Below, one piece after another: positions 43,592 through 55,272 of a DNA stretch of 64,000 bases. The position numbers and the translations under genes were made by a program. The DNA is from Blasia pusilla. Lineage: Eukaryota > Marchantiophyta > Marchantiopsida > Blasiales. Under the pieces are notes generated by a model. It ran no database searches. It was not told the DNA's origin and worked only from the letters and a program-made list of their open reading frames with translations. The stretch lies in contig CM114273.1 of the NCBI GenBank assembly GCA_050084515.1, positions 18,724,001 through 18,788,000 of the forward strand. The letters run 5' to 3'. Position 1 is the stretch's first letter. Each line of letters begins with the position of its first letter.

Positions 43592-44380
43592 GTGACGGTG
43601 AGGGTAGTGCAAGTTCTTACAAATGAGTCTCGACGTTATACATATTCAGCTTGCGCATTTGCTGGTAATAGCCGCCGTGGTACATGCACTAGAACTATAG
43701 AACCTCGAAGAGATAGTAGAGGTTCGAGTGACCACGTTTGCGGTGAACATGGATTTATTTGGAGGTGGAAGGATTTTGTACGATGTGTTAATTTGGATGG
43801 CATGGATGTTATGTCTCGCAATTTGCAAGATATCCTGAAATACATTTTTTGGCAGGGTGGTGACGCGCTCATGGGCGTGAGCGCCTCAGAGTTAGAATGT
43901 ATAAGCATAGACAACCGGGTGTCACATTTTAAGAGACAATGTGCTGGTGTGTGGATTTTGCTTCTGGAGCACAAACTTGGAGCTTCGGAAACATTTGTTC
44001 ATGGAGCTAGGAGACAGTTACTGTTACCGTCCACCTCCCTCCTACCAGTACTAAATATGGGGGATTCATCCCAACATGCAGATTTTAGGACTTGTTGTAA
44101 TACTAGTGCAGTAGTGTCTCTTGAGGATGTGACAAGTCATTTAGATATTAGTGGATCTTTGCAGACTGAGGATTGCAAACGCATAGTGAAGCAAATTGAC
44201 ATTCATGTAGCTCTTGCTGATGCTCTCAAAGAAGCACAAGATTTGGAGAAAAGGTTGGCTGATGTAGGAGGAACACTGACAAAGGTATTTGCTGAAATGG
44301 AGAACTTGAGTATGTTCGTTGGTGTCTCCGAGAAGGAAAATAAGGCCCTAATAGCATTAGTGAAGTCTACTCTGAAATGA
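43592..44380 (+). CDS. Hypothetical protein of the TAGCCGCCG unit
   Basis: A 262-codon open frame with no family recognised. The N-terminus is basic and cysteine-rich, probably not all coding. The C-terminal 90 residues (from DVTSHLDISGSLQTEDCK) are helical with heptad-like spacing, ending KENKALIALVKSTLK. A downstream methionine such as MGDSSQHADF may be the real start. Confidence 0.4.
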   Translation: MTVRVVQVLTNESRRYTYSACAFAGNSRRGTCTRTIEPRRDSRGSSDHVCGEHGFIWRWKDFVRCVNLDGMDVMSRNLQDILKYIFWQGGDALMGVSASELECISIDNRVSHFKRQCAGVWILLLEHKLGASETFVHGARRQLLLPSTSLLPVLNMGDSSQHADFRTCCNTSAVVSLEDVTSHLDISGSLQTEDCKRIVKQIDIHVALADALKEAQDLEKRLADVGGTLTKVFAEMENLSMFVGVSEKENKALIALVKSTLK

Positions 44381-44599
44381 GAAGATTCAATGTAGGTTCT
44401 TTCAATTTTATGGAGTAACTAGGATGGTGCTATTTCAAGAAAGCTTGAAGTTGCAAAGAATTTTCATGGAATTGAAATGTCGACATGTAATGTGTATACA
44501 TCTGCGGCTATTCTATATCACAACATGAATTGCATTGCAAAGAATTGGTATTATTTGCTTACAACTAAATGGTGTAAGCTTGTAATCCTCCTCGTAGTA

Positions 44600-44990
44600 G
44601 GCGCCGTGTGTGTAGCCGCCGAGAAGTTGGAACAATCAGCCACCAAGGAGTGAGGTCTTCTATGCCTGGTTTTAGCAACCATGTCCCTTTCATAAGCTCT
44701 CACCCTGTACTTAGCCGCCGGCCCGTCTTGTCACCTTCTAGCCAGCAATTAGCAGCCGACCTCGGTTTACAGTTAAGGAGCAACCCCTCAAAGCCTGTAA
44801 CCCAAAACGCCTTCCTTGTAGTTAGTAGCTGCCAAGGAGTGAGATGTTTTGTTCTTGTATTCATCAATTGTGTCCCTTTCATAAGCTCTCACCCTGTGCT
44901 TAGCCGCTAGCCCCTGTTGTGATCTTCTAGCCAACATTTAGCCGTCGGCCCCTATTGTGACCTTCTAGTCAGCGTTTAGCAGCTATGTTC
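44600..44990 (+). repeat. Degenerate tandem repeat carrying the TAGCCGCCG-like motif
   Basis: Repeats of CATAAGCTCTCACCCTG followed by TTAGCCGCCGGCCC- or TTAGCCGTCGGCCC-like sequence at about 44690, 44880 and 44930. Same motif as in the tandem repeats at 45916-46140 and 47850-48250. Confidence 0.7.
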
Positions 44991-45239
44991 TGAGCCTCTA
45001 AATCTCTTCCCACAACTACAGAAATGTAGCCAAATGAAATAGCCGCAACTAGGGAAGAGTAAAGGACCAACTCTGTAAACGCCAAGGAGCATAGCAAAGG
45101 AATAGGAAATGGACTATCATCCAAAAGAGGAATAGCACAACCAAAAATCCAAGAATACATTAGTAAAACCCAAGTGAGGTCCAAAGTGGCTTGAGATGTT
45201 TATAAAATACTCCAAATATAACATACCACAATAATTTTT

Positions 45240-47401
45240 TCACATCGTTGAACTTGTACACTCCAATCGATGCAAGTCAACAATAGACACCATTTCTTTT
45301 GCCAAACTGGATGCTTCATCCAACCCTTCAAAGGGCACACCTAACCTACCCAAGACATCCTGAATGAACTTGGAATTCCTTGCTGCCGATTCTTGCAAGG
45401 CGGAGACTCTACACAATGCATCTTCCCACGCTGTGTTGGTGTGATAACCCGACAATCCTAAATTTTTAAGGAGTTGTGCTTTTTCCGAAATCTCATTTGG
45501 AAAAAGTTCCAAAACTTCCATGTACTTGTCTATCCTCGCTGAAGTGCGCTCAGTGCGATGGATTTTATCCTCCCAACACTCCAAATGCATGACATTCTCT
45601 GCCGCCATTCCCAAATTGTTCAATATTGGATAATCCTCTCATCTATCACAAACCCTCATGGTGGCAAAGCTGCATCCTCCCGTGGTTCTTCATTGACTCC
45701 TTTTGTTGTAGCTCCCTACAAAGAGAGAAGAAACACAAGTCTTATTTAAAAGAAGTAGATAAACTATAGCGGCCAAATAGTAGTTGTCGGCTGTGTGTAC
45801 TCTAGAAGGTATCCAATATTGAAAGATAGAGAAAGCATAAATTTAAGAATTATATACGCCGGCTAGAAATCTCCTCACCGCATGCAAATAGTATTCGTCA
45901 ACTCAGGCTGAAAATTAGCTGCCGGCTTAATAGCAACCGGTTACGAATCCTATACGCCAGCCTGGGCTGAAAAGTAGCTTCCGATTGAGGAGCAACCGGT
46001 TGTGATTAGCAGCCCTTCCAGCTGAGGGTGAAAAATAGCGCCGTCTGAGTAGCAGCCGGTTGTGATTAGCAGCCCTTACGGCCCAGGCTGAAAAATAGCC
46101 GTTGGCTGAGTAGCAGCCGGTTGTGAAGACTATCCGCTTGCCCAGGCCAAATAAGAGCTTATGGATCCATCCGAAAAATGAAGTGTCATCCCTTCCACAG
46201 TTAAAGAGCATAATACAAACAACGTAGTTTGTCAAACCTATTCACATAAGAATGGAGCTCCTTGTGAAGCATTTACCTTTCTTGATTGATCAACCAATTC
46301 ATGTGCATCTTCCCCTCCTTCAAAATTTCCTCCCTCAACATTAGGGACTACAACATCTTTACCTGATGTTTTCTGTTGCCCACCAGCCCGGGTTTGGAAC
46401 ATTGCTTGCACTTTTAATCGCATATGGTTCAACCACCATGTAGAGTCCTCAGTCACATAGAAGTCATGCTGCTAGCTTAGGTAGGCCTAAGCTAACTGTC
46501 CACATGGTAAACAAATTCTTTTTGGCATAAGCAGCTCACCATATGCACCTCAAGGACACTATCAGTTTGCAAATACTGATCCATTGAGAACACCTGCTTC
46601 GTTTGGCTCATTTGGTTTACAAAAAAAGTATCCATGGTTTAAGACCCTCAAGTGACCTCAAAGAATTTTCCCTTCACGGACAACATCTCAATCTATGTGG
46701 TGGCCTGATCTTTTTGGTGTAGGCCAAGGAAATGACCGTCCGCTTGCACCATTCCCATGAAGGTCTTTCTCTAGGTTCTTCATTGGAGTTTTAGACATGC
46801 CTTTCCTTGTTTGAGGTGGTGACTCCCTGCTGCATTGAGAAGGGCCAAACTGTGAGACATTTGGTATGTCCCAAGCTGAAAGTCTCCGTGTGTTCCACTC
46901 TAGCATACTCCCAAACGCTTGCCAATCCATACCATCTATACCATCTTGCCGAGTCTCATTCCACTCATTTTGTCCAAGTCCAAGTGACTCTTCTGTGCTA
47001 GTGTGAGTGTGAATCAGACTCAAGCCATGTGAGTTTACAACCTTTGTCTGATCCTCATGTGACTCCTTGTTGGCCAAGGAATCCATGGGCATGTACATCT
47101 TTAGGTACTTTGGCACGGACACCCTTTAACTCGGCCTGATCTCCTCCATGACTTGATCTATGACGGTGTGAGTATCCACCTCACTGAGTTTCGACAATGG
47201 TTCACCATGTGTCTCTTCAACAGCCACTTCAGTGGCCCCATCCCCAACTGTTGGGCCAGTAGGTGTGCTCTCATTAGAGCCATTCTCAAGAATGCCACTA
47301 AGGTCCTGCTCTACTATGGTGGGTATCTCACGGGCATGCTCATATTGATCAATACCCAAATGTAAAATCTTCAACTTTGCACTCCTAGGTCGAGCAAACA
47401 C
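45240..47401 (-). pseudogene. Possible multi-exon gene of unknown function
   Basis: Minus-strand open stretches at 47401-47126, 47122-46688, 46456-46262 and 45712-45240. A donor AAAG|GTAAAT near 46275 and acceptor TTTGTAG near 45713 support splicing around the repeat-filled gap. No known domain: the middle segment is Ser/Thr-rich with GMDWQAFGSMLEWN, and the last exon is helical (NEISEKAQLLKNLGLSGY). A TGA or frame shift lies at about 45640, so the copy may be broken. Confidence 0.4.
45916..46140. repeat. Four tandem units of about 60 bp
   Basis: The core AGCAACCGGTT or AGCAGCCGGTT recurs at about 45932, 45991, 46051 and 46112, each followed by GGCTGAAAAATAGC-like sequence. Lies in the apparent intron of the gene at 45240-47401. 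Confidence 0.8.
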
Positions 47402-47849
47402 AATAGTAGTGGAATTCTGAATCTTTCAAACAGCCATAATCAGATTCAATAAACATGTTCCCAAGTTTTATACCAGCCAAAAAATGTATTGGAAATTGGT
47501 TCAGTATGGAGTATTACCTACTGATATATTGATTCTATCAAATCAGATATCTTCTTGTCTTGCAATAGCTCTAGTGAATCTTGTTGAACCTGCAACGAGA
47601 TTCCAGTGAAGATACCGTGAACTTAAACTTCCATATCTTCCAGCAGGGAGTGTAAATTGGCAAGCATTTACAAGCAATAGGGTGACGAATCAATCTTATA
47701 TTTTGAGTTGAATTTCCAATATCTATGGATATTGTTATTGAATCGTCCTCTTGCTTCACTATTGCTGCAACTATACCCGTCTCTTGCTAAGCACAATAGA
47801 AACACAAAGTTAGGACAAGCTGGAAATACTACCAACGGCCGCCGTGCAA

Positions 47850-48250
47850 ACCATTAGCCGCCGAGTAAGGAGTTAGCCATCGAGCAAACCCATAAGGTTT
47901 GAAGCAAAAAATTAGTTGCCGACCAAACCAATAGCCAAGGAGTAATCCATTAGCCACCAAGGAAACCCATAAGGTTTGAAGCAAACAATTTTCCGCTGAC
48001 CAAAGCATTAGCCAAGGAGTTATCCATTAGCCACCAAGGAAACCCATAAGGTTTGAAGCAAACAATTAGCCACCGACCAAAGCATCAGCCAAGGATTTAT
48101 CCATTAACCGCCAAGGAAACCCATAAGGTTTGAAGCAAAAAATTAGTCACCGATCAAACCATTAGCCAAGGAGTTTTCCATTAGCCGCCGAGGAAACCCA
48201 TAAGGTTTGAAGCAAAGAATTAGCTACTGACCAAAGCATTAGCCGCCAAA
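47850..48250. repeat. Five tandem units of 77 bp
   Basis: AAACCCATAAGGTTTGAAGC at 47886, 47963, 48040, 48117 and 48194, an exact 77-bp step. The string AACCCATAAGGTTTG is itself a near-palindrome. Between these lie TTAGCC(G/A)CC(G/A)AGG-like words. Confidence 0.92.
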
Positions 48251-48393
48251 GTTGACTGTAGAAATATAACTTCAAAATATTAGCCTCACCTTATGGCTCT
48301 TTGATCCCCTAGATTTGGGCTAAGATTTGGGAATGTTCTTCGTAGATTGGGGAAGCTCTTTCTTGCCTTCATCCATGGTCTCCTTTTTCCGCC

Positions 48394-49145
48394 TTACTTC
48401 CTCGGAGCAATGAAATCATCGCTATCATCAGAAGGTGTTTGCTTCCTCGTGGACTCTTTTGCATGCATCTTTAGTTTGATGTATAGTCGCCTTGATTGAT
48501 CATTAATTTCAGGCACCTTTGCACCATGTTTGACATTTTTCCTCTTCCAAGGAAGCTTCTTCTCAGAAGGTTGTGTCTTAGAGACCTTCCGGCTTTGAGA
48601 TCCTTCCCTCACTTTTCTCAATTGGTGCACCACTTCAGTCTTATCTTTCATCTTTTGATCATAAACTAGGCGGGCTTATGCTACTATAACCTCATGTGTA
48701 GATGAAACATCACCATGCTTGAAGAGAATGCTTAACATCACACCAACTCCTGTTTCCCTGACTTTCTCTCTCTTTGCCTGTGGTCAGAGAACATGCTTGA
48801 TATCAAGCATTAGTTTCCTATATACATACGTTGCCCAATCCACATGAATCCCTTCCCATGCACGGCATGCCATGGACAACATGCTTGCACGTACACACTC
48901 CGGTTTGCTTTCGAATAGAAGCAACAATTCAACTGAATTAGCAAAGACCAAAAGTTCTTTGGCACTACATAGCCAAGCACGTAGCCATGGCTATTCTTGT
49001 CAAGCTTTATGAGATACTTTGAATATATTCTTGGCTCCTTGTGGTCCGTGTGTTGACGCTCCATGGATAGAAAGGAGCCAAGGTGCTTGAATTGGAACGC
49101 CTTTGCTATGAGTTCTGGAGACGCACATAAACTATACTCTAACAT
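48394..49145 (-). pseudogene. Unknown ORF pair of the TAGCCGCCG unit
   Basis: Two minus-strand frames, 49145-48810 and 48651-48394. The first has HLGSFLSMERQHTDHKEPR and GYVLGYVVPKNFWSLLIQLN. The second is Lys/Arg-rich with a possible nuclear signal (KKLPWKRKNVKH) and ends in DDSDDFIAPRK. No family recognised. They may be exons of one gene or of the gene downstream at 45240-47401. Confidence 0.35.
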
Positions 49146-49902
49146 GGTATGCCTATATGTTCATCGGAGCATGCCCTCGGAAGTGCTGGGGTTGAACATG
49201 GCCAAGAAATGTGTAACCATATGTTTATCACATTCTGTCTAGTCCACTTCCCACAGTCCCTTTATATCCATCAAGTTGGCCATCTCCACATCCACACTCT
49301 CATCCAACCTAGCAAAGTCAGTCCTATAAACTACATCTTCTAGCGGAAACGCTTCTTTCATAACTCGCTTGCTTCGATTTACATGAAAAGAAATCTGAAA
49401 AAAGAGTTTTTAGCAAAGGGCCTTAAATTTCTATTATGTCCTTGACAGATCCTTGGTACATAAATCTCTGCCCTCTATGAATAGCCGCTGGCTTGGCTGA
49501 GATAAGACTAAAAATAAAAAGAACTTATGCTAGAGTATGTGAAAGTAAATCCTCTAGTAGATATGTGTGCCTCGGGTAGAGGTATTGTCCCTAGGCTCTA
49601 TTCACAAGTTGCCACTTGTGAAAAACCGCTGGCTGTCGGCCTTAAGCAAAATGGTATACCGCTTGTGTAGACAAATACTTGGCAAGAGACAGACCAATAG
49701 CCGCCAAGATTCCCGCTTCTGGTTTAGATGAATCATTGGAGATTGGAGATTTAGGAAGGAAGGTCTTTTGAGAAAAAGAGTCACATGAACAAAATTTTGG
49801 AAATGATTCCGACTTGCCCGACACAACAAAGCAAGAAGGAAAGGAATAATGCTGGAGAAGGAAGTGAACGGTTGACAGGATTCTTTTTCCCCATGAACCT
49901 TT
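49146..49902. other. No supported gene; scattered TAGCCGCTGG-like words
   Basis: Words such as AATAGCCGCTGGCTT near 49481 and AATAGCCGCCAAG near 49690 connect this stretch to the repeats further left. ORFs here are short and unconvincing. Confidence 0.4.
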
Positions 49903-50018
49903 GGTCGTGCGAATACACATCGCTGCCTACATATATCGGTTGTCATGCACACACATGTCTAAGATCCATCTAGCTATGAATCCTAACATCTCTACACATG
50001 AACAATTGGACAACCCCA
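49903..50018 (-). repeat. LTR-end fragment of family B
   Basis: GTCGTGCGAATACACAT through ACAACCCCA matches 52092-52206. Equivalent to the TG end of the LTR on the minus strand. It lies outside the 3' LTR of element B and so marks another, truncated copy. Confidence 0.7.
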
Positions 50019-50249
50019 ATATAAAGTTGAATACGAACTGTAAACTCTGATGAAATCTGCAATCAACCGTGCTTCATCCAAAAAACCATACTCATGATTC
50101 AGAAACGCACTGGTGTAACAACAAGAAAAAGTATGCACAAAGATTCCCAAAATGTGTGATCTCCTTATTGATCACTCCCAGCCCACTCTTCAAGAGAGAA
50201 TCCAGGCTCAATACATGCACATCGCATTGTATCACGGATCCCAACAAGG

Positions 50250-52206
50250 GTCTGTAATCCTAAGGAGATGAGCTCTAAATGAGCCTCATCCAAGGTATAC
50301 CCCCCTGGGCACCTCCATAGGTGACCTGTACACACACGTCACCTCCCTCCTAGCAGATCACTACTCACCTGTAGTACACGCCTACTAGCTCCCTAACAAC
50401 TACACATGTGGTCCCCTCATGAGACCAGCTACCAACTAACCTATGATCCTATAGGTCCAAGTGGAGACATACATGGCTGGGAAGATCAACCTCTCCAAGG
50501 TTGCCACTCCTCATAAAAGGGAGAGTAATGTACAACTCTAGGAAAAAGGTACTCTTTCTATCGCAAAGTACTAAGTTCGTTCCCAAGAGACCACTGTTGC
50601 TTGAGTAAAGAGAGGTTTTATAAGAAATAATAAGAATAACTTCTTTTTCATTGATTTTACCGACTAACTTCAAAGACATTGTCTTACAAGTACAAAAGAA
50701 TAAAATGATTTTCTTCCCTCTTGGAAAAGACTCTTCTTAAGTACACACGAAGACTCTTGCAAATCTTGAATAACAAAGCTCCACGAAGACCTCAAAGAGA
50801 CCTCAAGAATGGTGGCTCACCCTACTTTCAGAACTCAATCTATCATGGCAGGTTACTCACTGTGTAACACTTTTCCTACGCTTCTTCCTAATTATCGTCT
50901 AGAATTCCGAAACTAAAAGACTCAACTCTCATTCCTACTGCACCCAATAAGATCCACATTCAATTCCGCACATCAGAAAGCATGAGAGAAGATTCTTCTT
51001 CGGCATCAAAGAGTGGAAAGAACTAGAAAGTATTACAAGCTTCAGAAAGTAAAAGACTCTTCAGCTGGATCAACCCCAACAAACTCTTTACCCCAATTCA
51101 CCAAGACTACTTAGAAAACTTCCCCTATAGAAGAATGACTCTGATCAATATTACTAAAGAATTCGTGACATAAGGGAATGATCCCTTCTTCTTTTGATTC
51201 ATTCTTTAAATAGTCTTTTACAACTCTGATTGATCTTCCTATTCTAATCTAGATTTCTAACTGCTACTCCTAACCTACTCTATTCAGATTCTCCAATCCT
51301 CCATCTTCCCAAAATGGTTGGTTTCCTTAACGTTTCATTTTTGCTCCCTTTTTAACTGTTGCGCCGCTCCATTTCCGGTTTCCAAAACCGCCGCGACGGT
51401 TTAGTCTTCGCGCTCTTCGCAGTCCTATCTTCGCACGAAGACTCTTATCCTTTTGTCGCCGTGAAGAGTCCTCATTTCCTATCTTTCTATTCCTATTCTT
51501 AATATACCTTTCCGTTTCCTAAAGACTCTTTGACCTCTTTCGCTTCTTCCTCTTCCTTCTTTGGGTTCTGAGTCTTTGCTCTTCGTTCTTCATTCTTTGT
51601 ACCCAATCTTTGCACAAAGACTACCTTCATTCTTCTTTACAAAGAAGCTTTTTCCAGTCTTTGTTGATAGTCTTTTACAATTTTCTTACTGCGGTCTTTC
51701 TTGCGAAGCACCCGCGCTTCCTCTTCTAACTTCTTTTCCAGTCTTTTCATACTTCTACCCAATTCTCACTCTTCCAAGATAGTCCATAATCTCTTAACAT
51801 CTCCTTTCCTCTTATCAAAATTCTTTCAATCACTCTTTCACACAATTTCAGTAAAGTAAGACTCTTTACTTCCGGTATTGAGTCTTTATTCCTTGCTCAA
51901 GGAAGACTTTTGTACAAAAGATGGTCTTTCGATCAAAATTTCAAAAACGTAGGCACTATAGGAAGGGTGACCTACACTCGTAGGTCGCCTCCTAAGAGCA
52001 CATCACATATGACCTCTCAAAATAGGGAAGTACAAGAGCCCTCTAAGGCCTCGATACAATCTCGCCCTACGCCTCATCTACCATGACAGTTGTCGTGCAA
52101 ATACACATTGTTGCCAAGATACATCGGCTGTCATGCACCCACATGTCTAAGATCCATCTAGCTATGAATCCTAACATCTCTACAAATGATCGATTGGACA
52201 ATCCCA
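50250..52206 (-). repeat. 3' LTR region of element B, with a nested LTR
   Basis: The LTR starts (minus strand) TGGGATTGTCCAATCG at 52206, immediately after the polypurine tract. It runs left to about 50250, interrupted by a different LTR at about 50529-51955. The outer boundary is not certain. Confidence 0.55.
50529..51955 (-). repeat. Nested solo LTR, relative of LTR A
   Basis: Layout resembles LTR A: an early CCAAGAGACCACTGTTG, a middle GGCAGGTTACTCACTGTGTAACA and a CTTCG/CTTTG-rich 3' part. Edges estimated as TGTACAACTC and CGTAGGCA; no matching target duplication was seen, so the boundaries may be off by some bases. Confidence 0.6.
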
Positions 52207-52219
52207 ATCGCCCCCCTAG
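52207..52219 (-). other. Polypurine tract of element B
   Basis: On the minus strand CTAGGGGGGCGAT directly precedes the LTR TG. This primes plus-strand synthesis in LTR elements. Confidence 0.75.
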
Positions 52220-52390
52220 ATGATGGTAAGGTCCCTCTAACTCCAGAGAGCCTACAAAACAAGTCTAAATGCTATGCACCTTTTCCGTGCTAAGATCAGG
52301 AGGTCGGGTGCTATGTCGCCCTAGCGTTAGTCACCTTCCTGCAATCCATAACATCAAGAGTCATCTTGTATCTACCTATCATACCTATAT

Positions 52391-53610
52391 ACATCTAGGA
52401 CAAAGCCAACATCCCTGAGGAACCAAGTCAAGAGGCGGCGTCAAACACGACATATGCCATCCTCGAGAACATCCATCATAAACTAGCATCATGGTTGTGC
52501 CTCTAGCAGACCCACACAACATGCATCTCAAGCCTACAGGAACAAGTGCCAAGATTGGATCAATCCTCCCATCTATGTTTGGAAGATGACATGGCGCATA
52601 GTTACGCACATGATCTTTCCAAAAAATACCATCACGACCCTCTAAAACAAGGACTCCTGAAGGTAAAATCTCTCGCACTCGCGCAATCGTGCATCCCACC
52701 GTCATGTCCAATATATTCGGCAATATCTGCTAAAGGTAGACATAATTTCCATGATGGAATTTCCAAATCCTTGGTCGATAGCCTCCTCCACGCATAGTCG
52801 CGTACCTCAGAGTATCGCGATGCTGAGCGATAGTCAGGATCTCAAACGCCATGGGCATGACTCTCCGAGAGAGCTCAGCCCACTGAGAACCCGCTTGCAC
52901 CCATATGTCTGGATCGTTGAGGTTAAGTACCTCAACCACATCTCATCAAATTGATTCGGGTAACTATGGCTCTCTCCCATGGAGCAAGAAATATGGTGAA
53001 AATGATGCCAATGATGCCTGCCAACTGAAGCGGTAATCCATCGCCAACCACCACAACTATAGGTCCCAATCTCCCAAGTGTCCTCTCTGCAGTCCAAACT
53101 TGCTCAGCCCTCTCTTCACCATCTGCACAACTCTCTCTGCTAAACCATCTACCTCCAGATGATCTCGAGAAGTCGTACGATGATCTATCAGTGCCTAATC
53201 ACACAAGGCTTGAAAGTCACCCCTAAACTCAGTACCTTTCTGTGTCAACACCTCTGTTGGTGCGCTGAAATGACTAAGCACTCTATCAAGAAATGCATAA
53301 GCCGCTCCCTCACTCGACCTATCAAAAAATGCTACCAACTCAATCCACTTGGAGAAGTGCTCCACCATGACCAACACGTATCGACTATGGCGTCCCGTCA
53401 ATGGTAAAGGCCCTGCAAAGTCTAAAGTCCAGCGATACCCTAATCCCATGATTGGTAAAGGATGCAAGTGTGGTGTCGGAGCATTGAACAATGCTCGCAC
53501 CCTATCACATACAATACATCTAGCTACAAATTGCTAAACATCAGTCTGCATACCACGCCACCAATATTGAATCTGAATCAAGCTCTACGTACGCTTGACT
53601 CCAAACTGCC
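52391..53610 (-). pseudogene. Integrase and C-terminal PHD-like finger of element B
   Basis: From the zinc-binding end (YWWRGMQTDVQQFVA) through MGLGYRWTLDFAGPLPLTG, RYVLVMVEHFSKWIEL and SAPTEVLTQKGTEFRGDF, where Q replaces the second catalytic D of (T/S)DQG. After the core come VVEVLNLNDPDIWV and a chromatin-reader-like end: CMLCGSARGT, LVYDGCSRGWHMSCL and VPQGCWLCPRCI. The latter fits a PHD finger (C4HC3) except that the third ligand is Tyr. PHD fingers read histone tails, which would steer integration. Several stops lie between the parts. Confidence 0.8.
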
Positions 53611-54079
53611 CTAATTCCTCGTGAGCATGTCTCACAACTCGTGCTCGCTGTGAAGGATGCGGCACCATCCGCACTCGTCCATCCTCCCAAACTCAAAGCA
53701 CATGCGTCCCCTCCCACCTGAACATCATGGCTCGATGTAGGACTTGATCCCGCTCTCTAGCACCCACCATGCTTGCTAAGACACTAGTACATAGGTACTC
53801 CAAGACCATCTTATCATCGTGGATGTCTCCAGTCCCTGTCGACTCCTCACTAGCATCTTGATTTGAGGACTCACCATCCAACCTCCCTCCTGGAGTGGAT
53901 GCCTCCTGCTGACCTGACATAGCCAATAGACACAAATAGGCAGATGCTTTCCAACCCGACACCACCTCCTCATCGCTCTCAGCATGCCACCGTGCTCCAG
54001 TCGCATTGCTCTTGCTCGTGCATGGGTTAGGGCTAAACCTATCCGCATCCTAGTTCAGATATCTTGGGCGATGGACAGC

Positions 54080-54364
54080 CTAAAAATTGTACTCCTGCAA
54101 CAAGAGTGACCATCCGGCAAGCTTCCCTGTAAGCTTGTCAAACTCCATCAACCATCTAAGTGGCTGACAATGAGTGATGAGCGTGAAAGGGTTCCCGAAC
54201 AAATAACATCTGAAATGGGCCACTGCCCACACTGCAGCTAAGCACTCCCCCTCATAGGAACTATACTTTGCCTCCGCAGCGTTGTTTGAGCAGCTTGCAT
54301 ACGCCACTACGAACTCCTTCCTCTCATCATCTCTCTGAGTGAGCACCGCTCCTAGCCCCAACAT
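54080..54364 (-). pseudogene. RNase H of element B
   Basis: GLGAVLTQRDDERKEFVVAY, SSYEGECLAAVWAVAHFRCY and ITHCQPLRWLM are RNase H motifs of Ty3/gypsy pol. Continues from the RT at 54618-55223, with decayed sequence in 54365-54617. Confidence 0.9.
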
Positions 54365-54617
54365 ACTCTAGTCCATATGTAACTGGAATGGATGACCACC
54401 ATAGGTCTCCTGAAAATGGGTGAGGACATCAACCTGTCCTTGAGCTCTTGAAATGCTCACTCCTGATCATCTCCCCAAAACCACCCCAAATCCAACCTAG
54501 TCAGCAAAGCTAGTGCCTTCGCAATCGCACTAAATCCCTTCACATACCGTCGGTAGTAGTTTGCCAATCCCATGAAAGCTCAAACTCGACTCACATCTGC
54601 AAGGCGGGGAATGCGCG

Positions 54618-55223
54618 TTATGGCCTCCACCTTTTTCTACTGAACTCCAATACCCCCTGGATAAATGGTGTGTCCAAGGTACTCGATCTGGTTGACCTGC
54701 AATTGCCTCGATGTAACTTCAGCCCATGTAACTGCAATCGTCGAAACACCTCCTCCAGATGTCTCTCATGCTCCTCAACCGTGGCACTAAAGACGATAAT
54801 GTCATTGATGTAACATCTTGCATAATTCAAACCAGCCAAAATCCTATCCATAACTCGCTAAAAACCCGCAGGGGCGTTCTTCAACCCAAATAGTAAGAAC
54901 CGCCACTGGTACAAACAATCCTTCCCGAAAGGATCTATCCCCAAAAATGTTGTCTTCTCCCTGTCCTCCACTCAAATGGGCAACTGATGATAGCCAGCAT
55001 GGAGATCCAAACAACTGAAGATCCTTGCATGCCCCACCGCATCCAAGATCTCCTCGAGAGTAGGAAAAGCATAGCGATCGGCCTTCGTATGCCAATTGAT
55101 AGGATGGTAATTCCCACACATCCGCCTATCGGTCCATTGGCCATGCATGTCCTTCTTCGCCGGCATAATTGTGGCAGATGCATACTCTCCAAGCAATCTC
55201 TCCACCAGTCCAACGTCAGCCAA
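54618..55223 (-). pseudogene. Reverse transcriptase of element B
   Basis: LADVGLVERLLGEYAS-like start, MPAKKDMHGQWTDRRMCGNY, FSCLDLHAGYHQLPI with the first catalytic Asp, and ARCYINDIIVFSATVEEH, where the YxDD box reads YIND. Two frames are used. The Asn replaces a catalytic Asp, so this copy is inactive. Confidence 0.9.
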
Positions 55224-55272
55224 GTCTCGACTCCTACTCTAAATCAAGGCTCGCTCCATGTTGGAGTTCAGG

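Noticed and set aside
50529-51955. Full retrotransposon between the LTR fragments at 49.9 and 52.2 kb
   Set aside because: No pol or gag motif lies between them; the content resembles a single LTR of a relative of family A.
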